Part shown: piece after piece, positions 1-5,391 of the stretch
How positions within the stretch are numbered: the first letter of the stretch is position 1
How the letters are laid out: each line of letters begins with the position of its first letter
The notes under the pieces: model-generated
What the model saw: the letters and a program-made list of their open reading frames with translations, nothing else
Database searches by the model: none
Told to the model about the DNA's origin: nothing
Source of the DNA: Clostridia bacterium
Lineage (GTDB): Bacteria; Bacillota; Clostridia; TANB77; CAG-508
Assembly: GCA_900768805.1 (NCBI GenBank)
Contig: CAAGEF010000107.1
Location: 1-5,880 of the forward strand
Direction of reading: 5' to 3'
Length of the DNA stretch: 5,880 nucleotides
Position numbers and translations under genes: made by a program

Positions 1-39
1 GACTGGCAAAAGGAAATGAAGCAATTAAACAAAAAGTGA
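1..39 (+). CDS. possible 3' end of an upstream gene (partial)
   Basis: Reading from base 1 gives twelve codons (DWQKEMKQLNKK) and a TGA stop at 37-39, four bases before the tRNA. A charged, lysine-rich tail is typical of a protein C-terminus. The fragment is too short to identify. The third frame is also open here but runs through the tRNA, so it is less likely to be the gene. The stop in frame 2 falls at 17-19. This is a weak call that depends on sequence to the left of the window. Confidence 0.3.
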   Translation, partial: DWQKEMKQLNKK

Positions 40-42
40 TAT

Positions 43-118
43 TCCTCGTTAGCTCAGTTGGTAGAGCATGCGGCTGTTAACCGCAGGGTCGTAAGTTCGA
101 GCCTTACACGAGGAGCCA
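43..118 (+). tRNA. tRNA-Asn (anticodon GUU)
   Basis: The cloverleaf is complete. The acceptor stem pairs 43-49 (TCCTCGT) perfectly with 108-114 (ACGAGGA), followed by discriminator G115 and an encoded CCA at 116-118. The D arm contains AGCTCAGTTGGTAGAGC. The anticodon stem is 69-73 with 81-85, around loop CTGTTAA (74-80), which places anticodon GTT at 76-78 and so decodes AAC/AAU. The T loop is TTCGAGC-like. It is a single gene with its own terminator directly behind, not part of a tRNA cluster inside this window. Confidence 0.98.
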
Positions 119-122
119 AAGC

Positions 123-164
123 AAAAAGGTATATATAGTAAATCTATGTATACCTTTTTGTTTT
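123..164 (+). terminator. Rho-independent terminator of the tRNA-Asn unit
   Basis: Arms 123-138 and 144-159 form a 16-bp stem with one G-T wobble, starting AAAAAGG and ending CCTTTTT. The loop is five bases (TAAAT), and a further T run follows at 161-164. It begins five bases after the tRNA CCA, so it almost certainly ends the tRNA transcript. Confidence 0.85.
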
Positions 165-514
165 AATTTATCGTATATTGTATATAAAATTTACTCTCGT
201 AGGGGGAATTGATGTGAGTGCGTAGCACGAGGAAGTTATCTTATGGGATTCGAGCATATTTTCGTAGCCTTATAAGTATTCTAATAGAGTATAGTAGTAA
301 ATTACAAAATGTTGTTTACTATTTTTTTGTTTGGAGAGTTTACAATCGTTATTTTTTAGGTAATTAGTTATTTTCATTTTTAATGATTGCAAATAATAAA
401 AAAAAAGTATATGATATAAAATAATATTTGAATATAATTATTTTAATAGGATTTTATTGTTATGAAAATGATATTTGAAGAAAAAATTAATATTTTATAA
501 AAGGAGATAATAAA
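165..514. other. gene-poor intergenic region with a G-rich patch at 191-275
   Basis: No convincing gene lies in these 350 bases. The patch 191-275 stands out: it has a GGGGG run and three CGTAG and two CGAG motifs, while the rest of the region is almost all A and T. Its 196-200 (CTCGT) can pair with 227-231 (ACGAG), and 218-221 with 225-228 can form a small alternative hairpin. A GTG-started frame at 218-367 (49 codons) sits 11 bases behind AGGGGG. A ten-codon frame at 243-275 (MGFEHIFVAL) sits 9 bases behind GAGGA. Neither has coding support. From 380 to 500 the DNA is nearly pure A/T. The TATAAT at 433-438 could be a -10 box for the next gene, but no good -35 matches it. Confidence 0.45.
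501..508 (+). promoter_or_regulatory. ribosome binding site of the 515 gene
   Basis: AAGGAGAT ends six bases before the ATG at 515. It is a strong site and the only one for the two overlapping frames that follow. The second frame has no comparable site, which matters for deciding whether the pair was once one gene. Confidence 0.85.
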
Positions 515-766
515 ATGTCTTTGGAATCAGAAATGAAGCAAGAGCAAATTAATAAGTTATTAAAAAGATATGATACTGCAGAGGCAAAACAAGCATGTGA
601 GAAATATGAAAAATTAGAGAAAAAAATATTTTTTAATATAATTATATTAGTTCTTATTATATGCATTATTATTTATGAAATTATTAGTGTTATAATGTTG
701 ATTAAAAATAATTTTAATCAACGGTATAATGAGTATTTTGATAAAAATTACTGCTTTATTATTTAG
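515..766 (+). CDS. small membrane protein; probable N-terminal part of a split DUF3137-like protein
   Basis: This 83-residue frame has a strong ribosome binding site. Residues 1-37 are highly charged and likely helical or coiled-coil (many K, E and Q, including KLLKRYDTAEAKQ). Residues 39-63 form one strongly hydrophobic membrane segment (FFNIIILVLIICIII...), flanked by KK on one side and KNN on the other. The last twenty residues are polar and look unrelated to any family. The frame ends inside the next one, with a 38-base overlap. A charged helix followed by a membrane segment is how DUF3137 proteins begin, and the next frame supplies what would come after. I therefore infer that this is the front half of a gene broken by a one-base shift, or half of a natural two-protein pair. 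The function is unknown, and base composition is far more AT-rich than purC. Confidence 0.7.
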   Translation: MSLESEMKQEQINKLLKRYDTAEAKQACEKYEKLEKKIFFNIIILVLIICIIIYEIISVIMLIKNNFNQRYNEYFDKNYCFII

Positions 767-1568
767 TATAGGTATTATGATATATATATATAATGAAGTA
801 AAGAATTATATATATATATCGAAGAAAGAATATCAATATTTAGAGAATATTAGTATTTCAAAAAAGGATATAATTAATTTATTTTGTGATAAAATTGAAA
901 TTGAAGAAAATACTTTTACATATGATGAATATGAAAAATTAACATATACTGATTGTAAAGGTTCTTATGATCGAAATTTTTTTTCAAAAAAATATTTTGT
1001 TGAAACAAAAAATAATAGAAAATTTAATATTATAAATGTTGATTTTTTCTACAAAAAGATAAAAAAGGGATTTTATATTTCTTTAGGATTAGATCCTTTG
1101 ATAATGACTACATTAGAAGATGAATTTATTGTATTAGAATTATCAAAAAATTATGATGTTGAGATTTATATTAGAAGGTATGTATACGATGAGGGAAAAG
1201 CTGAATTTATTAAAGAATTGTATATTGATACTGATACAGACTTAGAAGAATTTTTTGAAATATATACTACTAATGAAAATAAGTGTATGAATTTTTTGAC
1301 AGATGCATTTATAAAAAAAATGATTGAAATAGAACAATTAGGTATATATGATTTAAATATTATAGGTGATAAATTATATTTTAGAATAGATAACTATGCT
1401 TTTTTACATTCTGAAGCAATTGCCGAACGTATAGTTCTTGATTCTAAGGATAGAAAGATTTTTAAAGGGAATTTTTTGGAAAAATCTAAAGAGGAGTCAA
1501 AATATTGGTATGATAATTATGCTAAAATTTTTAAAATCTTGTCTAAACTAGAAGAATTAAATTTATAG
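729..1568 (+). CDS. membrane-anchored DUF3137-like protein (second half of a split gene?)
   Basis: The frame has 279 codons. Residues 3-21 are a membrane segment (ILIKITALLFSIGIMIYIY); the rest is a soluble, acidic and aromatic-rich domain. Residues 174-224 (LEEFFEIYTTNENKCMNFL, then an amphipathic helix, then DKLYFRID) resemble the C-terminal part of DUF3137 as I remember it: an F.VY..D...A..LLT stretch followed by a KLY.aI strand. The part around residues 50-100 (a D.Y..LTYTDCKG-like segment) also fits. This family has no firmly known activity. ATG 729 is the only ATG after the in-frame stop at 699-701 that keeps the membrane segment; the next, at 777, lies inside it. No ribosome binding site precedes either. 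Expression would need coupling to the upstream frame, or the two are one disrupted gene. No terminator follows, so the 1629 gene may be read from the same message. DUF assignment is tentative. Confidence 0.7.
   Translation: MSILIKITALLFSIGIMIYIYNEVKNYIYISKKEYQYLENISISKKDIINLFCDKIEIEENTFTYDEYEKLTYTDCKGSYDRNFFSKKYFVETKNNRKFNIINVDFFYKKIKKGFYISLGLDPLIMTTLEDEFIVLELSKNYDVEIYIRRYVYDEGKAEFIKELYIDTDTDLEEFFEIYTTNENKCMNFLTDAFIKKMIEIEQLGIYDLNIIGDKLYFRIDNYAFLHSEAIAERIVLDSKDRKIFKGNFLEKSKEESKYWYDNYAKIFKILSKLEELNL
779..820 (+). repeat. perfect 16-bp TA-rich inverted repeat inside the coding region
   Basis: Arm 779-794 (GATATATATATATAAT) is the exact reverse complement of 805-820, with a ten-base purine-rich spacer (GAAGTAAAGA). 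It encodes the end of the membrane segment and the following IYNEV...NYIYI stretch. It begins 13 bases after the stop of the preceding frame. It could fold in mRNA or simply be two alternating TA tracts. Confidence 0.75.
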
Positions 1569-1613
1569 ATAAAGGCAGGAATGGAAAATTCATAAATATT
1601 AGTAGTAGAAGTT

Positions 1614-1619
1614 AAGGAG
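1614..1619 (+). promoter_or_regulatory. ribosome binding site that fixes a TTG start
   Basis: AAGGAG ends nine bases before TTG 1629. No in-frame ATG with a comparable site lies nearby, and the encoded N-terminus fits the start of the IMPase fold, so the TTG is the likely start. Confidence 0.8.
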
Positions 1620-1628
1620 TGATATTAA

Positions 1629-2411
1629 TTGGAAGAATATTTAGATTTTGCAAAAGATATTGCATACCAAGCTGGTAAAATAATGCTCAAATATTTTAAA
1701 CAAAATAATGGTGCTAGTTATAAAGGAGATAAAACAATTGTAACTTTAGCAGATACAGAAATTAATTCATATTTAATTGAAAAAGTTAAAGAAATATATC
1801 CTAATCATGCTGTAGATGGAGAGGAGGAGCAGTCTGGCAAAAGCAAATTTGTATGGGTATGTGATCCAGTTGATGGAACTGCTATGTATGCAAGACATAT
1901 ACCTGTAGCGGTTTTTTCTCTAGCATTAGTAATTGATGGTATTCCAAATGTAGGAGTTGTATATGATCCTTTTACAGATAGTTTATATTCAGCTATAAAA
2001 GGAAAAGGTGCATATAAGAATGATGAGAAAATATCAGTAAATAATTATACTTTAGGTGATATTAGAACTATTGGACATTGTGATATGTGGTCTAAAGCAA
2101 AATATAATATTTGTAAAGTATTTGAAGAATTGAGAAATAAAACTTCATTAAATGATATAGGAAGCATTACAAGAGCAAGTTGCTGCGTAGCGAGTGGAGA
2201 TTATAGTTTGACAATTTTTACTGGTACAAAACATAAGCATTGTGATATTGCTGCTGTTAAGGTTATTGTTGAGGAAGCTGGAGGAAAAGTTACAGATTTA
2301 TTTGGAAATGAGCAAAGATATGATATGAGTATAAAAGGCGCATTAATTAGCAATGGTATAGTACATGATGAGGTTATAGAAATAATTAAAAAATATATTA
2401 TAGAAGAGTAA
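1629..2411 (+). CDS. inositol monophosphatase family protein
   Basis: This is a Mg-dependent phosphatase of the IMPase/FBPase/CysQ superfamily, 260 residues, the usual length. All metal ligands are visible: E65 in DGEEEQ, D79 and D82 in CDPVDGTAMYARHIP (family motif DPxDGTxNF), and D206 in HCDIAAVKVIVEEAGG (family motif WDxAAGxxIxxEAGG). Two positions differ from the consensus: M replaces the Asn of the first motif, and H204 replaces the Trp of the second. The catalytic set is intact, so the enzyme should be active. Members hydrolyse inositol phosphates, 3'-phosphoadenosine 5'-phosphate (CysQ), fructose-1,6-bisphosphate or histidinol phosphate, and the sequence does not decide which. The start is TTG behind AAGGAG. 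It lies 60 bases after the previous frame with no terminator between, and ends 140 bases before the shared terminator. Confidence 0.93.
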   Translation: MEEYLDFAKDIAYQAGKIMLKYFKQNNGASYKGDKTIVTLADTEINSYLIEKVKEIYPNHAVDGEEEQSGKSKFVWVCDPVDGTAMYARHIPVAVFSLALVIDGIPNVGVVYDPFTDSLYSAIKGKGAYKNDEKISVNNYTLGDIRTIGHCDMWSKAKYNICKVFEELRNKTSLNDIGSITRASCCVASGDYSLTIFTGTKHKHCDIAAVKVIVEEAGGKVTDLFGNEQRYDMSIKGALISNGIVHDEVIEIIKKYIIEE

Positions 2412-2550
2412 GTTATTAGAGTTTATAATGTTAAAAATAGATCAACTATATAAATAACATACATGTTTAAATTTACGCACTGAAGAAGCGTATTTACAAG
2501 AATACTGCTTAAAATATGTATGGAAAATTTAGATTGAAATATTAAAAAAT

Positions 2551-2597
2551 AAAAAACCTCAGCAATTGTTTAAAGAACAATTGCTGAGGTTTTTTTT
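2551..2597. terminator. bidirectional terminator between the IMPase gene and purC
   Basis: Arms 2551-2570 and 2576-2595 are perfectly complementary over 20 bp around a five-base loop (TAAAG). A T run lies at 2590-2597 on the plus strand and a matching A run lies at the other end, so it works as a terminator in both directions. It sits 12 bases past the purC stop on the minus strand and serves both convergent genes. Confidence 0.93.
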
Positions 2598-2609
2598 ATT
2601 TGGTATGAA

Positions 2610-3344
2610 TTACTTAATTTCTGAAACTCTTTTTGCCATTTCTGAGTAGGCTTCGGCAACATTTCCCATATCCTTACGGAACCTGTCTTTATCAAGGCTC
2701 TTTCCAGTTTCCTTATCTAAGATTCTACATGTGTCAGGAGAAATCTCATCAATAACAATAATCTGACCATTAGGCAATCTGCCAAATTCGATTTTGAAAT
2801 CTATAAGGTCTCCATTACACTGTGCAAAGAAATCTTTGATAACAAGTGCCACTTGTTCAGTTACATATTCTACATAGCCAAGTTCTCTTTTAGTCAAGAG
2901 GCCTTTGGCAATAATAGCAGCTTCGCAGATTGGTGGATCGCCTGATGCATCAGACTTGTATGTGTATTCAATATATACCCCATCAAAAGGCATCATATCT
3001 GGTACATCATATCTTTTTACATAGCTTCCTGTAGCTTTGAATCTTCCGATAACTTCAAGAAGAATAGGGGTTGTTTTCTTAACAATTTTCGAAGCCTCGT
3101 TTGAACCAGGTCCAACATAGTGAGTATGTATTCCGTGTTCTTCCAGCTTAGTAAAAATTGCTTTAGAAATAACATTGTTTGCGATTCCCTTACCACTGAT
3201 TACATCAGTTTTGGCACCATTTCCTGCCGAGATTCTGTCTGATGCTTCCAGTTCAAGATACTCAGGGTTGTTAGTTAAGTAGACATTATTAGCTTTTCCC
3301 GAGTGATAAAGCTCTGTCCGTTTGATTGTGTCTGCAAGTTTCAT
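2610..3344 (-). CDS. purC: phosphoribosylaminoimidazole-succinocarboxamide synthase (SAICAR synthetase)
   Basis: This enzyme joins CAIR and aspartate with ATP to make SAICAR, a late step of purine synthesis in the cytoplasm. Counting 244 residues from my start, it shows the glycine-rich nucleotide region YHSGKANNVY (13-22), SDRISAGNG (35-43), the signature LIDFKIEFGR (180-189), the second signature DEISPDTCRI (199-208) and DKDRFR (218-223). A longer frame begins at ATG 3359, but the only ribosome binding site (GGAGAT, 3352-3357 on the minus strand) lies inside that extension and seven bases before ATG 3344, so I chose 3344. The substrate-loop segment reads GRFKATGS where E. coli has VRNRAAGS: the Arg and GS are kept, the Asn is not. 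GC is clearly higher than in neighbouring genes (28 of 60 bases at 2641-2700), as expected of a conserved housekeeping gene. It stands alone, not in a pur operon here. Confidence 0.96.
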   Translation of the reverse strand: MKLADTIKRTELYHSGKANNVYLTNNPEYLELEASDRISAGNGAKTDVISGKGIANNVISKAIFTKLEEHGIHTHYVGPGSNEASKIVKKTTPILLEVIGRFKATGSYVKRYDVPDMMPFDGVYIEYTYKSDASGDPPICEAAIIAKGLLTKRELGYVEYVTEQVALVIKDFFAQCNGDLIDFKIEFGRLPNGQIIVIDEISPDTCRILDKETGKSLDKDRFRKDMGNVAEAYSEMAKRVSEIK

Positions 3345-3351
3345 TTTGCAT

Positions 3352-3357
3352 ATCTCC
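3352..3357 (-). promoter_or_regulatory. ribosome binding site deciding the purC start
   Basis: On the minus strand GGAGAT is followed by seven bases and then ATG 3344. The upstream ATG at 3359 overlaps this site and has no purine-rich sequence ahead of it, which argues that translation begins at 3344. Confidence 0.75.
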
Positions 3358-3399
3358 ATATAAAGTTGTATTTACAAAGCATTACTTTGCATAGGTTTT

Positions 3400-3428
3400 A
3401 TTTTAACATGATTATGTTAATTTTTCAA
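3400..3428 (-). promoter_or_regulatory. purC promoter (sigma-A type)
   Basis: Read on the minus strand: -35 TTGAAA (3428-3423), a 17-base spacer, and -10 TAAAAT (3405-3400). Transcription would begin near 3393, giving a leader of about 48 bases. That is too short for a purine riboswitch, and none is visible. Confidence 0.7.
3403..3420. repeat. operator-like inverted repeat in the purC promoter
   Basis: TTAACAT (3403-3409) and ATGTTAA (3414-3420) are exact inverted halves separated by GATT. They cover part of the -10 box and most of the spacer, where a repressor would block polymerase. A lone half site ATGTTAA recurs at 3478-3484. It does not resemble the PurR boxes I know, and AT-rich DNA makes chance repeats common. 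Confidence 0.4.
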
Positions 3429-3511
3429 TATATTTCATAAAGTTTGCATTAGAAATTGATAATTTTTTAGCATATTTATGTTAATTTTGTTTTTGTTTTG
3501 GATTATAAGTA

Positions 3512-3540
3512 TTGAAAAATTTCATATTTTTTGTTATAAT
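3512..3540 (+). promoter_or_regulatory. promoter of the 3613 gene (sigma-A type)
   Basis: -35 TTGAAA (3512-3517), a 17-base spacer and a perfect -10 TATAAT (3535-3540). The start of transcription should be near 3547. It diverges from the purC promoter, with about 84 bases between the two -35 boxes. Confidence 0.75.
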
Positions 3541-3578
3541 GTTATATAATGTAAAAATTATTGAAGAAACTTTGTAAT

Positions 3579-3592
3579 TACGAGGTACGAGG
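3579..3592 (+). repeat. tandem TACGAGG pair in the 5' leader
   Basis: TACGAGG occurs twice back to back (3579-3585, 3586-3592) in the leader of the next gene, just before its true ribosome binding site. Each copy contains GAGG and so resembles a weak ribosome binding site. Related CGAG motifs occur at 228, 251 and 5297. Confidence 0.6.
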
Positions 3593-3612
3593 CTTTTGAA
3601 AGGATGAGGTTT

Positions 3613-4224
3613 ATGCATTCAAGTGACATTATTTCTGAACGGTTAGTTCTTAAAAAATTATTAAATAACTATAAGGTTAATCATACTGATTCATTTGGAT
3701 TTCCAGATTATTTAGAAGAAGATCCTGAAGGTCAAGTAATGATGTTTGAATTTATGTATAAGGAATTACAAAAAATTAGTAATTCTGATGAACTTACGCC
3801 GTTTCAGTTTTTACTTTTATGGATAGACAGGATGAATGAAGATGTCTATTACAATCAACAAAGGATAAAAGCATATAAATACGACAAGAATAATTGCATT
3901 TATCTTACATTTGCACCTGTTATAGATTTATATCCACCAAGAATGATATATTGTTATGCAGTAAAGTGTGTGGTAGAAGATGATGAAGTGGATTATATTA
4001 TTTATGATCCAATTGAAGCTTCAAAAACAGGCTTAATAAAAGCAAATTGTAAAGAAAATAATTTTGGATTATTAGCAAGATGTCCAGAATCAATTAATAT
4101 ATGTCAAAATTATTTGTTAAATTCGCGTTTAAAAGTGTATGATTTCTTTAAAGAAAACTCAGAACAGCGTTTTATGGGTTTCTTAAAAAAGAACACGATT
4201 AAATGGAATAACGAAAAAATCTAA
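3613..4224 (+). CDS. hypothetical soluble protein, function unknown
   Basis: I do not recognise this 203-residue protein. It has no signal peptide or long membrane segment. It is acidic and rich in aromatic residues, with a middle part (CIYLTFAPVIDLYPPRMIYC, about 96-115) that looks like beta strands, then VEDDEVDYIIYDP, and a lysine-rich C-terminus. Cysteines occur at several positions without a metal-binding spacing. A frame start at ATG 3604 adds three residues, but AAAGGA (3599-3604) overlaps that ATG and lies eight bases before ATG 3613, so 3613 is preferred. The 3604 start is possible through GAGG at 3589-3592. The gene has its own promoter and terminator, so it is a single-gene unit, divergent from purC. 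Promoter quality and an intact 203-codon frame support a real gene. Confidence 0.82.
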   Translation: MHSSDIISERLVLKKLLNNYKVNHTDSFGFPDYLEEDPEGQVMMFEFMYKELQKISNSDELTPFQFLLLWIDRMNEDVYYNQQRIKAYKYDKNNCIYLTFAPVIDLYPPRMIYCYAVKCVVEDDEVDYIIYDPIEASKTGLIKANCKENNFGLLARCPESINICQNYLLNSRLKVYDFFKENSEQRFMGFLKKNTIKWNNEKI

Positions 4225-4225
4225 T

Positions 4226-4270
4226 AAAAAAGGAATGTTGATGGAATTAAACCTGATACATTCCTTTTTT
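4226..4270 (+). terminator. Rho-independent terminator after the 3613 gene
   Basis: Arms 4226-4238 and 4258-4270 pair perfectly over 13 bp (AAAAAAGGAATGT with its complement). The loop of 19 bases is long, and the arm itself ends in six Ts. It starts two bases after the stop codon. The symmetric A/T ends could allow some function in the other direction. Confidence 0.85.
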
Positions 4271-4281
4271 ATATAAAATAA

Positions 4282-4310
4282 TTGAACAATAATTATAAAG
4301 AGTGTATAAT
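4282..4310 (+). promoter_or_regulatory. promoter of the PHP-domain gene
   Basis: -35 TTGAAC (4282-4287), a 17-base spacer and a perfect -10 TATAAT (4305-4310). Short inverted halves AACAAT (4285-4290) and ATTGTT (4309-4314) frame it, possibly by chance. The leader to ATG 4381 is about 65 bases, with AAGGAGAT at 4367-4374. Confidence 0.75.
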
Positions 4311-4380
4311 TGTTAAAAGGTTTAATTTGATTATTAAGATAAAAATCTATAATAGAGCATAAATAAAAGGAGATAAGAAT

Positions 4381-5274
4381 ATGTCAAAAATTATTGATTT
4401 GCATATACATACAACAGTATCTGATGGATTTTTTACACCAAAGCAAATCGTGGATATTGCACAGAAAAATGGAGTATCAACTATAGCTATTTCAGATCAT
4501 GATACAATTGATGCATATACAAACGAATTATTAGAATATGCTAAAAGCAAAAATATAGAATTAATTCCTGCTGTTGAAATATCAACAAAAACTGAAAAAG
4601 TTGGAATACACGTATTAGGTTATAATTATGATTTAAATAATAATGAATTCAAGGAGTTTTTGTATAAAACCAGAAATTCTAGACATATTTATTTACATGA
4701 TGTTTCAAAAAAACTTGAAGATTTAGGATATATAATTAATACAGCTGAACTAGATAAAATAGATTCAGTAACTAAAGCTCATATTGCTTTAGATATTGTA
4801 AAAAATGAATTAAATAAAGATATATTGATGAAAAATTTTGGACATATTCCAGAAAAAGGTGAATTTATTGAAGCGATTATGAATGAAAATTGTCCAGCAT
4901 ATGTTGAGAAAAAAACATGTTCTCCAAGAGAAGCTGCTGAAATGTTAAGAAAAGCTCATGGTAAAGTTGTTTTAGCACATCCTGTTGCATATATTCATCA
5001 GGATAATTTAAGTGAAAAGGATATAGTAAAAATTGTGAATGATATGAAGCCAGATGGAATAGAAGCAAATTATTTGTTTGTTGAAACAAATAAAAATATA
5101 ATAGATGAGTCAAAAAAATGGAATGAATTTGCACAAAAATATAATTTATTTGTAACTGTTGGTTCTGATTTTCATAATAAAGATAGATATCATCCTGAAA
5201 TTGGTTTTTTTAATATGAATTATAGATTAACTGATAAAACAATTGATGAGATTTTGAATAATATAAGATCATAA
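4381..5274 (+). CDS. PHP-domain phosphoesterase (RNase AM / nucleoside-3',5'-bisphosphate phosphatase type)
   Basis: This is a metal-dependent phosphoesterase of the PHP superfamily, 297 residues, close to the size of the YciV/TrpH (COG0613) group. Metal ligands are visible in order: H8 and H10 in DLHIHTTVSDG, D15, D39-H40 in SDHDT, E66 in AVEIS, H77 in GIHVLGY, H134 in TKAHIA, H200 in LAHPVAY, and D263 and H265 in GSDFH. The whole trinuclear-site set is present. The YciV type trims RNA 5' ends and removes the 3' phosphate of nucleotide bisphosphates such as pAp, which is the likely role here, although other PHP enzymes act on histidinol phosphate (HisK is distinguishable by lacking this inserted region). 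The start is ATG with AAGGAGAT six bases ahead. No clear terminator follows, so some transcripts may continue into deoC. Confidence 0.93.
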   Translation: MSKIIDLHIHTTVSDGFFTPKQIVDIAQKNGVSTIAISDHDTIDAYTNELLEYAKSKNIELIPAVEISTKTEKVGIHVLGYNYDLNNNEFKEFLYKTRNSRHIYLHDVSKKLEDLGYIINTAELDKIDSVTKAHIALDIVKNELNKDILMKNFGHIPEKGEFIEAIMNENCPAYVEKKTCSPREAAEMLRKAHGKVVLAHPVAYIHQDNLSEKDIVKIVNDMKPDGIEANYLFVETNKNIIDESKKWNEFAQKYNLFVTVGSDFHNKDRYHPEIGFFNMNYRLTDKTIDEILNNIRS

Positions 5275-5326
5275 TAATTTTATTAGTTATATAGTTCGAG
5301 GTATAAAGAAGAAGTCAATTTAATTA

Positions 5327-5355
5327 TTTACACTTTGTTGAATTATGTATATAAT
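5327..5355 (+). promoter_or_regulatory. deoC promoter
   Basis: -35 TTTACA (5327-5332), a 17-base spacer and -10 TATAAT (5350-5355), with a start of transcription near 5362. An imperfect inverted repeat, TTGAAT (5338-5343) with ATTCAA (5358-5363), is centred on the -10 box, a position fit for a repressor. Confidence 0.65.
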
Positions 5356-5391
5356 ATATTCAATAAAATAGTTAGTTTAGTGAGGTAAAAT

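Noticed and set aside
218..367. GTG-started 49-codon frame behind AGGGGG
   Set aside because: The spacing of 11 bases is long, the product has no recognisable features, and the frame runs into plain A/T spacer. Kept only as an observation in the G-rich patch.
387..420. TTGCAA / TATAAA promoter for the 515 gene
   Set aside because: The spacer is 22 bases, too long for a sigma-A promoter. In such AT-rich DNA single boxes occur by chance.
2474..2492. TACGC...GCGTA hairpin after the IMPase gene
   Set aside because: Only five base pairs and no T run. The strong terminator at 2551-2597 explains transcript ending.
3345..3400. Purine riboswitch ahead of purC
   Set aside because: The predicted leader is only about 48 bases and shows no conserved three-way-junction sequence.
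4877..5134. Minus-strand open frame of 85 codons
   Set aside because: It lies wholly inside the PHP-domain gene, which has full catalytic motifs. Its Leu/His/Gln-rich product is typical of the antisense of AT-rich coding DNA, and no ribosome binding site was seen.
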